DNA of 10,711 nt from Bacilli bacterium (GTDB lineage: Bacteria > Bacillota_I > Bacilli_A > RF39 > UBA660), in contig JAQVDA010000017.1 of the NCBI GenBank assembly GCA_028698535.1, positions 1-10,711 on the forward strand, read 5' to 3'. Below are positions 1-6,436 of this stretch, piece by piece. Made by a program: the position numbers and the translations under genes. The notes beneath the pieces were generated by a model that had not been told where the DNA came from, did no database searches, and worked only from the letters and a program-made list of their open reading frames with translations. Each line of letters opens with the position of its first letter. Positions within the stretch are counted from its first letter, which is position 1.

Positions 1-894
1 AATATTTCGCTCAATTATCTTTTTACCGCGCCAAGAACCTGTCAATAATCCATATTGCGTTTTAAATTCTTTATTAGATAGCGGTTGATACTCTAAGGCA
101 TTAATAAATTCTAAGTCACTGGGAATAAATTCTTTATTACTTAATGAGTTAATCTCCTTATTATATGGGCAACATCGTTGACATATATCACACCCATAAA
201 TACAATTATTCATCATCCGCTTTTCCCAGTCAGTTAAAACGCCTCGCTTTTGCGTAATATACGATAGACACCGCTTACTATTCAAAAGCCCTGTTTCGTT
301 AAGAGCTTGGGTAGGACACTTAGCTAAACAAATATTACAACCCAAACAGCCCTTATTTAATGGCTTGTCCTTTTTTAATTCTAAATTAGTCAATAATAAA
401 CCAATAAAAAAATAAGAGCCATATTCCTGATTAATCAACAGACCATTTTTACCATAAAAACCTAACCCCGATTGATAAGCAAAATACCGCTCATCTAACG
501 GGGATGTATCAACCACTATTTGATAAGTAAAGTTAGGGGTACTATTTTTAATATAACTAGCTAGCCTATTTAATTTTCTTCTTAAAACCCGATGATAATC
601 TTCACCCCAAGAACAATTACCAAAATAAACCGCTTCTTTTCTTATTTGTTTTAGTCGGTTACAAGTTTTCGGATAACTTAAACCAACTACCATAATGGTT
701 TTAACATCGTCCATAATTAAAGCGGGATTTGTTTTTTCTTCTATTGAGTAATTCTCAAAAGAACAAAGAAAATTTAATTGTTCCTTTTGTTTTAATCGTA
801 AAATTAAATCATCATTAACCTCACTATCAGTAAAACCAATTAAATCAATACCAATCTGCTTACTATAATTTATTATTAACTGCTTTAGATCCAT
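1..894 (-). CDS. queG: Epoxyqueuosine reductase QueG (3' end beyond the window)
   Basis: QueG is a cytoplasmic cobalamin- and Fe-S-dependent enzyme that reduces epoxyqueuosine to queuosine in the wobble position of GUN-anticodon tRNAs, the last step of queuosine synthesis. I translated 298 codons; the frame is open to the left edge, so the C-terminus is missing. Visible marks are VVDTSP at about 127-132 (the Asp matches the catalytic acid of the family), LGFYGKNGLLI at 144-154, a first ferredoxin-like motif CLGCNICLAKCP (C183, C186, C189, C193) and a second, CIYGCDICQRCCP (C231 to C242). The tail SWRGKKIIERN resembles the usual QueG end, so little may be missing; this looks like the short form without HEAT repeats. 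The ATG at 894 follows an AGGTGA site. It starts 28 bases after the activase gene in the same direction, so co-transcription is likely, although a TATAAT lies in the gap. The family assignment is firm; the operon membership is inference. Confidence 0.93.
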   Translation of the reverse strand, partial: MDLKQLIINYSKQIGIDLIGFTDSEVNDDLILRLKQKEQLNFLCSFENYSIEEKTNPALIMDDVKTIMVVGLSYPKTCNRLKQIRKEAVYFGNCSWGEDYHRVLRRKLNRLASYIKNSTPNFTYQIVVDTSPLDERYFAYQSGLGFYGKNGLLINQEYGSYFFIGLLLTNLELKKDKPLNKGCLGCNICLAKCPTQALNETGLLNSKRCLSYITQKRGVLTDWEKRMMNNCIYGCDICQRCCPYNKEINSLSNKEFIPSDLEFINALEYQPLSNKEFKTQYGLLTGSWRGKKIIERNI

Positions 895-902
895 CTTATC
901 AC

Positions 903-919
903 CTAATAAAATTATAACA
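903..919 (-). promoter_or_regulatory. Possible extended -10 promoter for queG
   Basis: On the minus strand the sequence TGTTATAAT occurs, an extended -10 (TGnTATAAT) whose TATAAT occupies 911-916. It would start a very short leader carrying only the AGGTGA ribosome binding site of queG. No convincing -35 box is seen. In DNA this AT-rich the match could be chance. If real, queG can be expressed apart from the upstream operon. Confidence 0.3.
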
Positions 920-922
920 TAC

Positions 923-1876
923 CTACTGTTTTAAAACCGCCCCATTATCACAGCGATTACCCCAGCTATCAATTATTTTATTATTTTTATAAACACATAT
1001 TATCTCACAGTTATTGGGGCACTTCATACACTCTATACCCTTTGTTTCAAAATGCATATTTACAAAATTAAAATCAAAACAATGTTCATCATTAGCTCTT
1101 TTAGCTAATAGAGCCACCCCAAAAGCACCCGTTAAATGGCCATATTTATGTACCTTTATTTCCTCCCCAGTTATATCCGCAAAAGCTTTAACCACCCCAA
1201 TATTCTTACTAACGCCACCTTGAAAAACAATTGGTGGTTTAATGTTTTTACCTTTCCCAACATTATTTAAAAAGTTGAGTACAACGGACCGGCATAACCC
1301 CGCAATAATATCTTCTTTTTTATGGCCGATTTGGGCCTTATGAACTAAATCTGATTCGGCAAAAACGGTACATCGCGCCGCAATCTTCGTTGGTTTTTTA
1401 GACCTTATGGCCCACTTACCAAAGTCTTCCGGGTGCATACCCAATCTTTTGGCTTGCGATGATAAAAAAGAACCGGTTCCAGCCGCACACAATGTATTCA
1501 TCGCATAATCAACAATAATTCCATTCTCAATCAAAATGATTTTAGAGTCTTGTCCCCCAATCTCAAAAATCGTTCTCACCTCAGGATATAATTCTAAAGT
1601 TCCTATAGCTTGCGCCGTTATTTCGTTTTTGATAACTTGAGCATTTAAAATAGTACCCACTAATTTACGCGCTGAACCAGTGGTACCGACTGCTACCACG
1701 AGTAAGTCTTTATTCCGCGTTTTAACCAATAAATTCTTAAGTAGTTGTTTAACCGCCACAACGGGGTTTCCTTCGGTCCACAAATAATCTTCCGCGATAA
1801 TATTATTATCACTATCAATAATAACCCCTTTGGTTGAAATAGAACCAACATCAACTCCTAAATAACCCTTTTTCAT
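923..1876 (-). CDS. HgdC/BadF-type acyl-CoA dehydratase activase family ATPase (COG1924-like)
   Basis: This 317-residue ASKHA-fold ATPase belongs to the BadF/BadG/BcrA/BcrD/HgdC family. Known members are homodimers with one shared [4Fe-4S] cluster; they couple ATP hydrolysis to injection of a low-potential electron into a partner. Visible motifs are DVGSISTKG (9-17), GGQDSK (107-112) and NTLCAAGTGSF (127-137), whose C130 matches one HgdC cluster ligand. ARCTVFAESD (167-176) gives C169, the other ligand, and FQGGVSKN (218-225) and GHLTGAFGVALLA (246-258) follow. Beyond the normal domain lies a cysteine-rich tail with C283, C286, C290, C294 and C309, which could bind a second cluster. The ATG at 1876 is preceded by GAGGAGAG inside the upstream gene, which overlaps by 26 bases, so translation is probably coupled. 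No classical HgdA/HgdB dehydratase subunits are adjacent; the likely partners are the three upstream proteins. Family certain; substrate unknown. Confidence 0.9.
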   Translation of the reverse strand: MKKGYLGVDVGSISTKGVIIDSDNNIIAEDYLWTEGNPVVAVKQLLKNLLVKTRNKDLLVVAVGTTGSARKLVGTILNAQVIKNEITAQAIGTLELYPEVRTIFEIGGQDSKIILIENGIIVDYAMNTLCAAGTGSFLSSQAKRLGMHPEDFGKWAIRSKKPTKIAARCTVFAESDLVHKAQIGHKKEDIIAGLCRSVVLNFLNNVGKGKNIKPPIVFQGGVSKNIGVVKAFADITGEEIKVHKYGHLTGAFGVALLAKRANDEHCFDFNFVNMHFETKGIECMKCPNNCEIICVYKNNKIIDSWGNRCDNGAVLKQ

Positions 1877-2948
1877 TGCGGTCTCTCCTCATTTTCACCA
1901 TATCATAAAAAGCTTCAATTCTCGTCAAAATTCCCTCTTCTGAGGTTTGAGCATCAAAACTCAAATACAAAATAGGAATATTATAATCCCGACTAATCTT
2001 TTGGAGAATAGGCATCGCATCAACCTCTGGTGTACAGGCAAAAGGCTTAGTATGAATAATCCCATCATAACCATGCTCACCAAAGTACTTAGCGCGGGCA
2101 ATATTATCAGTCCCATCAGCTCCTAAAGAATAGGTAGCATATTGACCAGCAGCATTTATTATTTGTCGACGATTTCTAAGTTTATCAAACACTAAATAAG
2201 TCACAGTAGTTAATCTAGTAACGGCTATTTTTTTACTGATTAAATTAGTTTCAATATCACAATTACTAAATGGTTCCATCGCGGTATAAAGTTCTCCAAT
2301 AATACCTATTTTTAAATAATCACTGGGCTTATCTAATTCTATCGCTTTTAATAAACGATTATACCTTAAATATTTACGCTTTAAATCAGACCAACTATTA
2401 GTGGTATTAAGACTAGTTAAAAATTGCTGATAAATAGTAATTAAACTTTTTTCTTTAGTGGCAAAACCACCATTTTCTCTAATATATTTTTCCATTGATT
2501 CCATCATTTTAGTCATGCGAAACACCAAATAAAAATAATAAATAAAGCGTAAGATATTAAGATTATAATTTATTTCCTTAAACTTTTTATATATTGACCA
2601 CGGAGTTATCTTAGCCGTAGGAACAATATTAATAAATTCAAATTGATAACCCAAATCCCTTAGTATTTGTTCTTGAACTTCCGCATAATAACCAAAACGA
2701 CAACCACCACCAGCTTGCACTAAAACATTAGCCCCTCTTTCTAAGGCTTCAATAAAATTACCTAGGTTATACTTAAAAGGCACACAGACAAATTCAGGGC
2801 TATACTTTGCCCCTACCTCTAACGTTCTCCGCGTCATCGGAAGTGGTTCTAGAACCTCAACCTGTAACACCTTGCGGACAAAGAAAGCAATTGGAATATG
2901 ATAATTACCAAGACGGGGAAAACTTAAAACCTTGGCTGTTTTATTCAA
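1851..2948 (-). CDS. COG3581-type activase-associated protein, copy A
   Basis: A 365-residue protein of the CoA-enzyme-activase-associated group (COG3581-like), a family found in anaerobes next to HgdC-type activases and without an established reaction. It aligns nearly without gaps to its upstream neighbour. Shared blocks include VLSFPRLGNYHIP (7-19), GAKYSPEFVCVPFKYNLGNF (46-65), QAGGGCRFGYYAEVQEQIL (78-96), EPFSNC (225-230), LGADGTD (275-281), KPFACTPE (301-308) and FDAQTSEEGILTRIEAFYDM (331-350). Cysteines 55, 83, 230 and 305 are conserved in both copies and are candidate Fe-S ligands. A hydrophobic, aromatic stretch at about 132-145 is not clearly membrane spanning. The start is TTG at 2948, chosen because a GGGGG site sits seven bases upstream and homology to copy B begins there. 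It follows copy B by one base and overlaps the activase by 26 bases. It is probably a soluble electron-accepting or substrate-binding subunit (inference). Confidence 0.85.
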   Translation of the reverse strand: MNKTAKVLSFPRLGNYHIPIAFFVRKVLQVEVLEPLPMTRRTLEVGAKYSPEFVCVPFKYNLGNFIEALERGANVLVQAGGGCRFGYYAEVQEQILRDLGYQFEFINIVPTAKITPWSIYKKFKEINYNLNILRFIYYFYLVFRMTKMMESMEKYIRENGGFATKEKSLITIYQQFLTSLNTTNSWSDLKRKYLRYNRLLKAIELDKPSDYLKIGIIGELYTAMEPFSNCDIETNLISKKIAVTRLTTVTYLVFDKLRNRRQIINAAGQYATYSLGADGTDNIARAKYFGEHGYDGIIHTKPFACTPEVDAMPILQKISRDYNIPILYLSFDAQTSEEGILTRIEAFYDMVKMRRDRNEKGLFRS

Positions 2949-2949
2949 T

Positions 2950-4023
2950 TTAATGCCCCCTTTTCATTAATAACATATCATAAAAAGCTTCTAATCTGGT
3001 TAGAACCCCAGCCTCTGAGGTTTGAGCATCAAAACTTAAATATAAAATGGGCATATTATAATCATGACTTATTTTTTGTAACATGGGCATCGCATTAAGT
3101 TCCGGAATACAGGCGAAAGGTTTAATATGAATAACACCATCATATCCTTCTTCCGCAAAAACTTTGGTCTTTGCCACACTATCCGTACCATCCGCCCCAA
3201 TTGCATACTTTAGATAGGGATGGGCTTTAACTAACAAATCACGATGGTCCTTTGGTCTTCGAAGTAAAATACGGGTGGCGGTTACTAACCTAGTGACCTC
3301 GACTCCTTTTTTAGCCATTTGCGATTCCACATAACAATTACTAAACGGCTCAATTGCCACATATACTTCTCCCACAATCCCTACTTTCAAACAATCAACG
3401 GGCTTATTAATTGGTAACTTATTAAAAGCCCTTTGGTATCTTAAAAACAAACGATTTAATTCACCAATATTATTTACTAATTCTATTTCGCCTAGAAACT
3501 TATTATAAAGAAGACCAAAAGAACCTTTTTCAACCTCAAAGCCACTATTTTTATTGACATATTGTTGAATATTCTCAAGACTTTTACTCATGCGAATTAT
3601 AAAATAAAAATAATAAATAAAAAGGAAAAAGTTAAGGCGGGGATTTATTTGTTTTAATTGGCGATAAATATTAGTAACGGTTAATTTATCATTAGAGACA
3701 ATCCTAATAAAGGTAAACTTATAACCTAAATCCCTTAGTATTTGTTCTTGAACTTCGGCGTAATAACCAAAACGGCAACCGCCGCCAGCTTGGATTAAAA
3801 CAGAGGCCCCTTGATCCAAGGATTCAATAAAGTTACCTAAATTATACTTAAAAGGGACGCAGACCGAATCAGGACTATATTTTGCGCCTATTTCCAATGT
3901 TTTTTTGGTAATTGGCAAGGGTTTAATAACTTTCATATTTAATAACCTTTTAGCAAAGTAAGCAATCGGCACATGATAATCACCAAGATGAGGGAAACTC
4001 AAAACGGCCCCTTTTAAAGCCAT
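2950..4023 (-). CDS. COG3581-type activase-associated protein, copy B
   Basis: A 357-residue paralogue of the next gene downstream, in the same uncharacterised COG3581-like family. It has the same landmarks at the same positions: VLSFPHLGDYHVP, GAKYSPDSVCVPFKYN (C55), QAGGGCRFGYYAEV (C83), EPFSNC (C230), IGADGTD, KPFACIPE (C305) and FDAQTSEAGVLTRLEAFYDM. It carries an extra cysteine at 211. The central part (about 105-210) is most divergent between the two copies, while the cysteine-bearing ends are close to identical, which suggests a shared core and different partner or substrate surfaces. The ATG at 4023 overlaps the stop of the upstream gene by one base (TAATG); only a weak AGAGG lies upstream, so it probably relies on translational coupling. 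Adjacency and co-directionality make a heteromeric A-B pair plausible, by analogy with two-subunit dehydratases (inference). Confidence 0.85.
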   Translation of the reverse strand: MALKGAVLSFPHLGDYHVPIAYFAKRLLNMKVIKPLPITKKTLEIGAKYSPDSVCVPFKYNLGNFIESLDQGASVLIQAGGGCRFGYYAEVQEQILRDLGYKFTFIRIVSNDKLTVTNIYRQLKQINPRLNFFLFIYYFYFIIRMSKSLENIQQYVNKNSGFEVEKGSFGLLYNKFLGEIELVNNIGELNRLFLRYQRAFNKLPINKPVDCLKVGIVGEVYVAIEPFSNCYVESQMAKKGVEVTRLVTATRILLRRPKDHRDLLVKAHPYLKYAIGADGTDSVAKTKVFAEEGYDGVIHIKPFACIPELNAMPMLQKISHDYNMPILYLSFDAQTSEAGVLTRLEAFYDMLLMKRGH

Positions 4024-4958
4024 TAGGAAACTGCCTCTTGCTTATTTTTTCGGATTTTAATAATATCAATAAAGCTCTCTAATCTAGTATGTAATCCGGC
4101 CTCCCCTTGTAATTCATCAAGTACCAAATTTAACATCGGTACATATTTTATTTTGCGCAAACAGAGTTCATTAACTAATGAATCTGGACCGCAAGGAAAA
4201 GTAGAAATAAAAATAATACCATCAATCTTATCTTGATAATAATCAATCGCCCCAATTAATTCTTTACTATATGTCCAATGTAAAGTTTTAGAAATATTTA
4301 AAGAGCGTTGACGGGCGACCTTATGATCAACAATATCAGCATAAACGGGCATAATATTATTTTCCATTAAGTATTTAATAATCGGAAACCCCACTAACTT
4401 ATCATAACGATTATAAGGATGAGCCACAATTAACATCTTTAAACACGATTCATTATTAATTAAATCGGCTTGTTGCTTATGAGCTAATTTATCATGGTGC
4501 TTTTGTTTTAACTTGGCTTTAATATAGGCTTTAACAATCAAAAAGAAATTCTTTTTTAAAGCTAAACCCATTTTGATAAAACCCTTTAATTCGCCATTTC
4601 TCTTTAAAACATCAACATTATAATGAAGAACCTCCTTATGCGGGAAAGTGTTCCGAACAATATCATATAAGGCGTTAAATTTAGTACAAACCGTTTCCTG
4701 ACGGGCAAAGTTACAAAATCGGGGCACAAAAATATAGTCAACCTGATTTATAATAGCATAAATATGCCCCATATATATTTTGGCTGACAAACAACTCTCG
4801 TCAATCGAATGATTTATACCCTGATCCATAATTTCTTTATTTGTTTCAGGACTAAGTAAAATATGACAACCCAATTCCTTAAAAAAGCATTCCCATAAAT
4901 ACCGATATTTGTAATATAGTAGAGCCCTAGGAATACCAATAATATCCAGCTTAGCCAT
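4023..4958 (-). CDS. DUF2229/COG3580-type activase-related protein
   Basis: A 311-residue protein recognised as the DUF2229/COG3580 type, usually found with or fused to HgdC-type activases. Key blocks are IGIPRALLYYKYRYLWECFF (7-26), SIDESCLSAK (51-60, C56), GHIYAI (64-69), YIFVPRF (75-81), C82 and C91, LIVAHPYNRYD (176-186) and STFPCGPDS (252-260, C256). The C-terminal DELQGEAGLHTRLESFIDII matches the EAGxxTRLExF end of the two following proteins, so all three share a related domain. Eight cysteines are present, several in family-typical positions for Fe-S ligands. A lysine-rich linker at about 145-162 separates the two conserved halves. It is the first gene of the operon: the ATG at 4958 follows GAGGGA four bases upstream, and a good promoter lies about 40 bases further up. 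It probably forms part of the acceptor protein reduced by the activase; substrate unknown. Confidence 0.85.
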   Translation of the reverse strand: MAKLDIIGIPRALLYYKYRYLWECFFKELGCHILLSPETNKEIMDQGINHSIDESCLSAKIYMGHIYAIINQVDYIFVPRFCNFARQETVCTKFNALYDIVRNTFPHKEVLHYNVDVLKRNGELKGFIKMGLALKKNFFLIVKAYIKAKLKQKHHDKLAHKQQADLINNESCLKMLIVAHPYNRYDKLVGFPIIKYLMENNIMPVYADIVDHKVARQRSLNISKTLHWTYSKELIGAIDYYQDKIDGIIFISTFPCGPDSLVNELCLRKIKYVPMLNLVLDELQGEAGLHTRLESFIDIIKIRKNKQEAVS

Positions 4959-4997
4959 TTTTATCCCTCATCTTTTAAAAATTCTCAACTCAATATA

Positions 4998-5027
4998 ATT
5001 ATATTTTCCTAAAAGTAAATTATTCAA
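4998..5027 (-). promoter_or_regulatory. Sigma-A-type promoter of the activase operon
   Basis: On the minus strand TTGAAT (5022-5027) and a perfect TATAAT (4998-5003) are separated by 18 bases. Transcription would start near 4990, giving a leader of about 30 bases that carries the GAGGGA ribosome binding site of the gene starting at 4958. It sits downstream of the terminator at 5052-5087, so the operon is a unit of its own. Confidence 0.65.
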
Positions 5028-5051
5028 AACGAAATCAAGATAATAAATTAC

Positions 5052-5087
5052 AAAAAAATCACGCCCATTAAATATAACGAACGCGAT
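5052..5087 (-). terminator. Rho-independent terminator after the thioredoxin-like gene
   Basis: On the minus strand ATCGCGTTC pairs with GGGCGTGAT over nine base pairs, three of them G-U wobbles, with a loop of about 12 bases, followed directly by a run of T. It lies about 40 bases after the stop at 5125 and just upstream of the operon promoter, so it separates the two transcription units. Confidence 0.7.
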
Positions 5088-5124
5088 TATTAAAAACATA
5101 AACCATAATGTTTACTTTAATCTT

Positions 5125-5418
5125 TCAAAGCAAATCATTCTTACCACCTTTATTTAAAGCCTGTCTGAGATCATTAATCTTTTTCTCACCAATAAGCCTC
5201 ATCACCTCATTATTATCTTCATCTAAAATAATAATAACTGGTAAAACCTTTCCAACTTGCCACTTGGCAACCATTACTTGATCCTCATCATAATCATAAT
5301 TAGTAATCACTAACGAAGGATACTCTTTTTTAATAATCGCCATGCGGTCTTCCATAATAAGACAGGATACACACCATTTTGCTCTAATTTGGATTATTTT
5401 CACTACCATCACACCCAT
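5125..5418 (-). CDS. Small thioredoxin-like protein (CVSC active site)
   Basis: This is a 97-residue thioredoxin-fold protein, or 94 if the second ATG is used. The redox motif WCVSC (C16, C19) follows a first beta strand (VVKIIQIRAKW), and a cis-Pro is seen in KVLPVIIILDED (P60), as expected for the fold. There is no signal peptide or membrane segment, so it should act in the cytoplasm as a thiol-disulfide exchange protein or a specialised reductant. It is a little shorter than classical thioredoxin, and the CVSC dipeptide differs from the usual CGPC, so the redox partner cannot be guessed. A TATAAT at 5427-5432 would put the transcript start about two bases before the ATG at 5418, so the ATG at 5409, preceded by GGGTGTG, may be the real start. 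It stands alone, with its own terminator, between two larger units. Confidence 0.8.
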   Translation of the reverse strand: MGVMVVKIIQIRAKWCVSCLIMEDRMAIIKKEYPSLVITNYDYDEDQVMVAKWQVGKVLPVIIILDEDNNEVMRLIGEKKINDLRQALNKGGKNDLL

Positions 5419-5426
5419 CTTATATA

Positions 5427-5432
5427 ATTATA
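5427..5432 (-). promoter_or_regulatory. Candidate -10 box of the thioredoxin-like gene
   Basis: A minus-strand TATAAT lies just upstream of the thioredoxin-like gene. No good -35 box is found at 16-18 bases. If used, the leader would be only about 2 bases for the ATG at 5418 and about 11 for the ATG at 5409. Confidence 0.35.
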
Positions 5433-5485
5433 TCATGCCTTTTTAAGATATATATAAATTATAGTTATTTTTTAAAAATTATACG

Positions 5486-5494
5486 TGGTATAAT
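5486..5494 (+). promoter_or_regulatory. Extended -10 promoter of the YitT pair
   Basis: TGGTATAAT is a full extended -10 (TGnTATAAT) about 37 bases upstream of the first YitT start. The -35 region (TTATTT near 5465) is poor, as is common with extended -10 promoters. The start codon at 5531 follows a GAGGT ribosome binding site. Confidence 0.55.
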
Positions 5495-5530
5495 ATGGAT
5501 AACAAAAGTAGCTAAAGCGAGGTAAATATT

Positions 5531-6436
5531 ATGATTTTTTCCCCTAAGAAGCATCAACTACCCATAAAAACTAAACAACAACAATCATTACAAGATTATT
5601 TATTATTTATTATAGGCGTATTAATGGTCGCTGTCTCTTTTAATTTATTCATTCTTCCTAGTAAAATAGTCTATGGTGGTGTAAGTGGTATTTCTATTAT
5701 TACTAGCCACTTATTTAAACTAGAACCAGCCCTTTTTATTTTCTATACTTCAATTTTCTTATTAGTAGGCAGTTTCATCTTGTTAGGAAAAGAAAAAACT
5801 TTTAATTCTATCTTAGGGTCCCTGTTATATCCTATATTTGTTGGCCTAACAGCTAATATCAGACATTATATTGTTTTAGATAACACCGATGTTTTATTAA
5901 TGGCTATTTTCGGGGGGTTAATTACGGGACTAGGCAGTGGATTAACTTTTAAAACGGGGTTTACAACTGGTGGGACCGATATCATATGCCAAATTATCTA
6001 TAAATATTTTAAAATTTCTATTGGTCAAGCCACCTTAATAGTCGATGGTTTAATTATCCTTGGTGGTAGCATGGTTTTTGGTTGGGAAATAGCGATGTAT
6101 GGAATTATTGTAATATATATTATTAGTACCATTACCGATAAGGTTTTATTAGGAACCTCAAGTAATAAAGCTTTATATATTGTTACCACCAAAGAAAAAG
6201 AGGTGCAGACCTATATTTTAGAAACGCTACACCGACGCGTAACAATATTAGACGCTGAAGGCGGTTTCACCGGGCAAAGTAAGAAAGTTTTAATGTGCGT
6301 CATCCCCACCAACGATTATTTTAAATTAACCGAAGGGCTACGCACTATTGATGATAAAGCCTTCTTTGTCGTTACTGATGCCTATGAAGTATCAAAAGAA
6401 AATGAAAACATTAATAACAGGAGGCTTTTAGTATGA
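5531..6436 (+). CDS. YitT family membrane protein (DUF161 + DUF2179), first copy
   Basis: A 301-residue integral membrane protein of the YitT family (YitT_membrane/DUF161 followed by DUF2179). After a basic N-terminus there are about five to six hydrophobic segments between 23 and 205, including the family block NLFILPSKIVYGGVSGISII (38-57) and a conserved GGTD (147-150) in GFTTGGTDIICQI. The soluble DUF2179 domain fills about 206-290 (KALYIVTTKE, GGFTG, VLMCVIPT, AFFVVTDAYEV). The family is common in Bacillota; its transport substrate or role is not established. The ATG at 5531 has a GAGGT site seven bases upstream. Its stop TGA overlaps the start of the second copy (ATGA), so the two are co-translated and may form a heteromer (inference). 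Confidence 0.88.
   Translation: MIFSPKKHQLPIKTKQQQSLQDYLLFIIGVLMVAVSFNLFILPSKIVYGGVSGISIITSHLFKLEPALFIFYTSIFLLVGSFILLGKEKTFNSILGSLLYPIFVGLTANIRHYIVLDNTDVLLMAIFGGLITGLGSGLTFKTGFTTGGTDIICQIIYKYFKISIGQATLIVDGLIILGGSMVFGWEIAMYGIIVIYIISTITDKVLLGTSSNKALYIVTTKEKEVQTYILETLHRRVTILDAEGGFTGQSKKVLMCVIPTNDYFKLTEGLRTIDDKAFFVVTDAYEVSKENENINNRRLLV
6362..6391 (+). repeat. 30-bp exact direct repeat, copy 1 (in the first YitT gene)
   Basis: A 30-base stretch encoding FFVVTDAYEV is identical, including all synonymous sites, to 7273-7302 in the second YitT gene. The surrounding coding DNA of the two copies has diverged clearly. Confidence 0.85.

Noticed and set aside
923-4958. Assignment of the operon as a 2-hydroxyglutaryl-CoA or benzoyl-CoA pathway
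   Set aside because: Only the activase is shared with those pathways. The partner proteins are of the COG3580/3581 type, and no CoA-transferase, dehydratase or decarboxylase gene is present.
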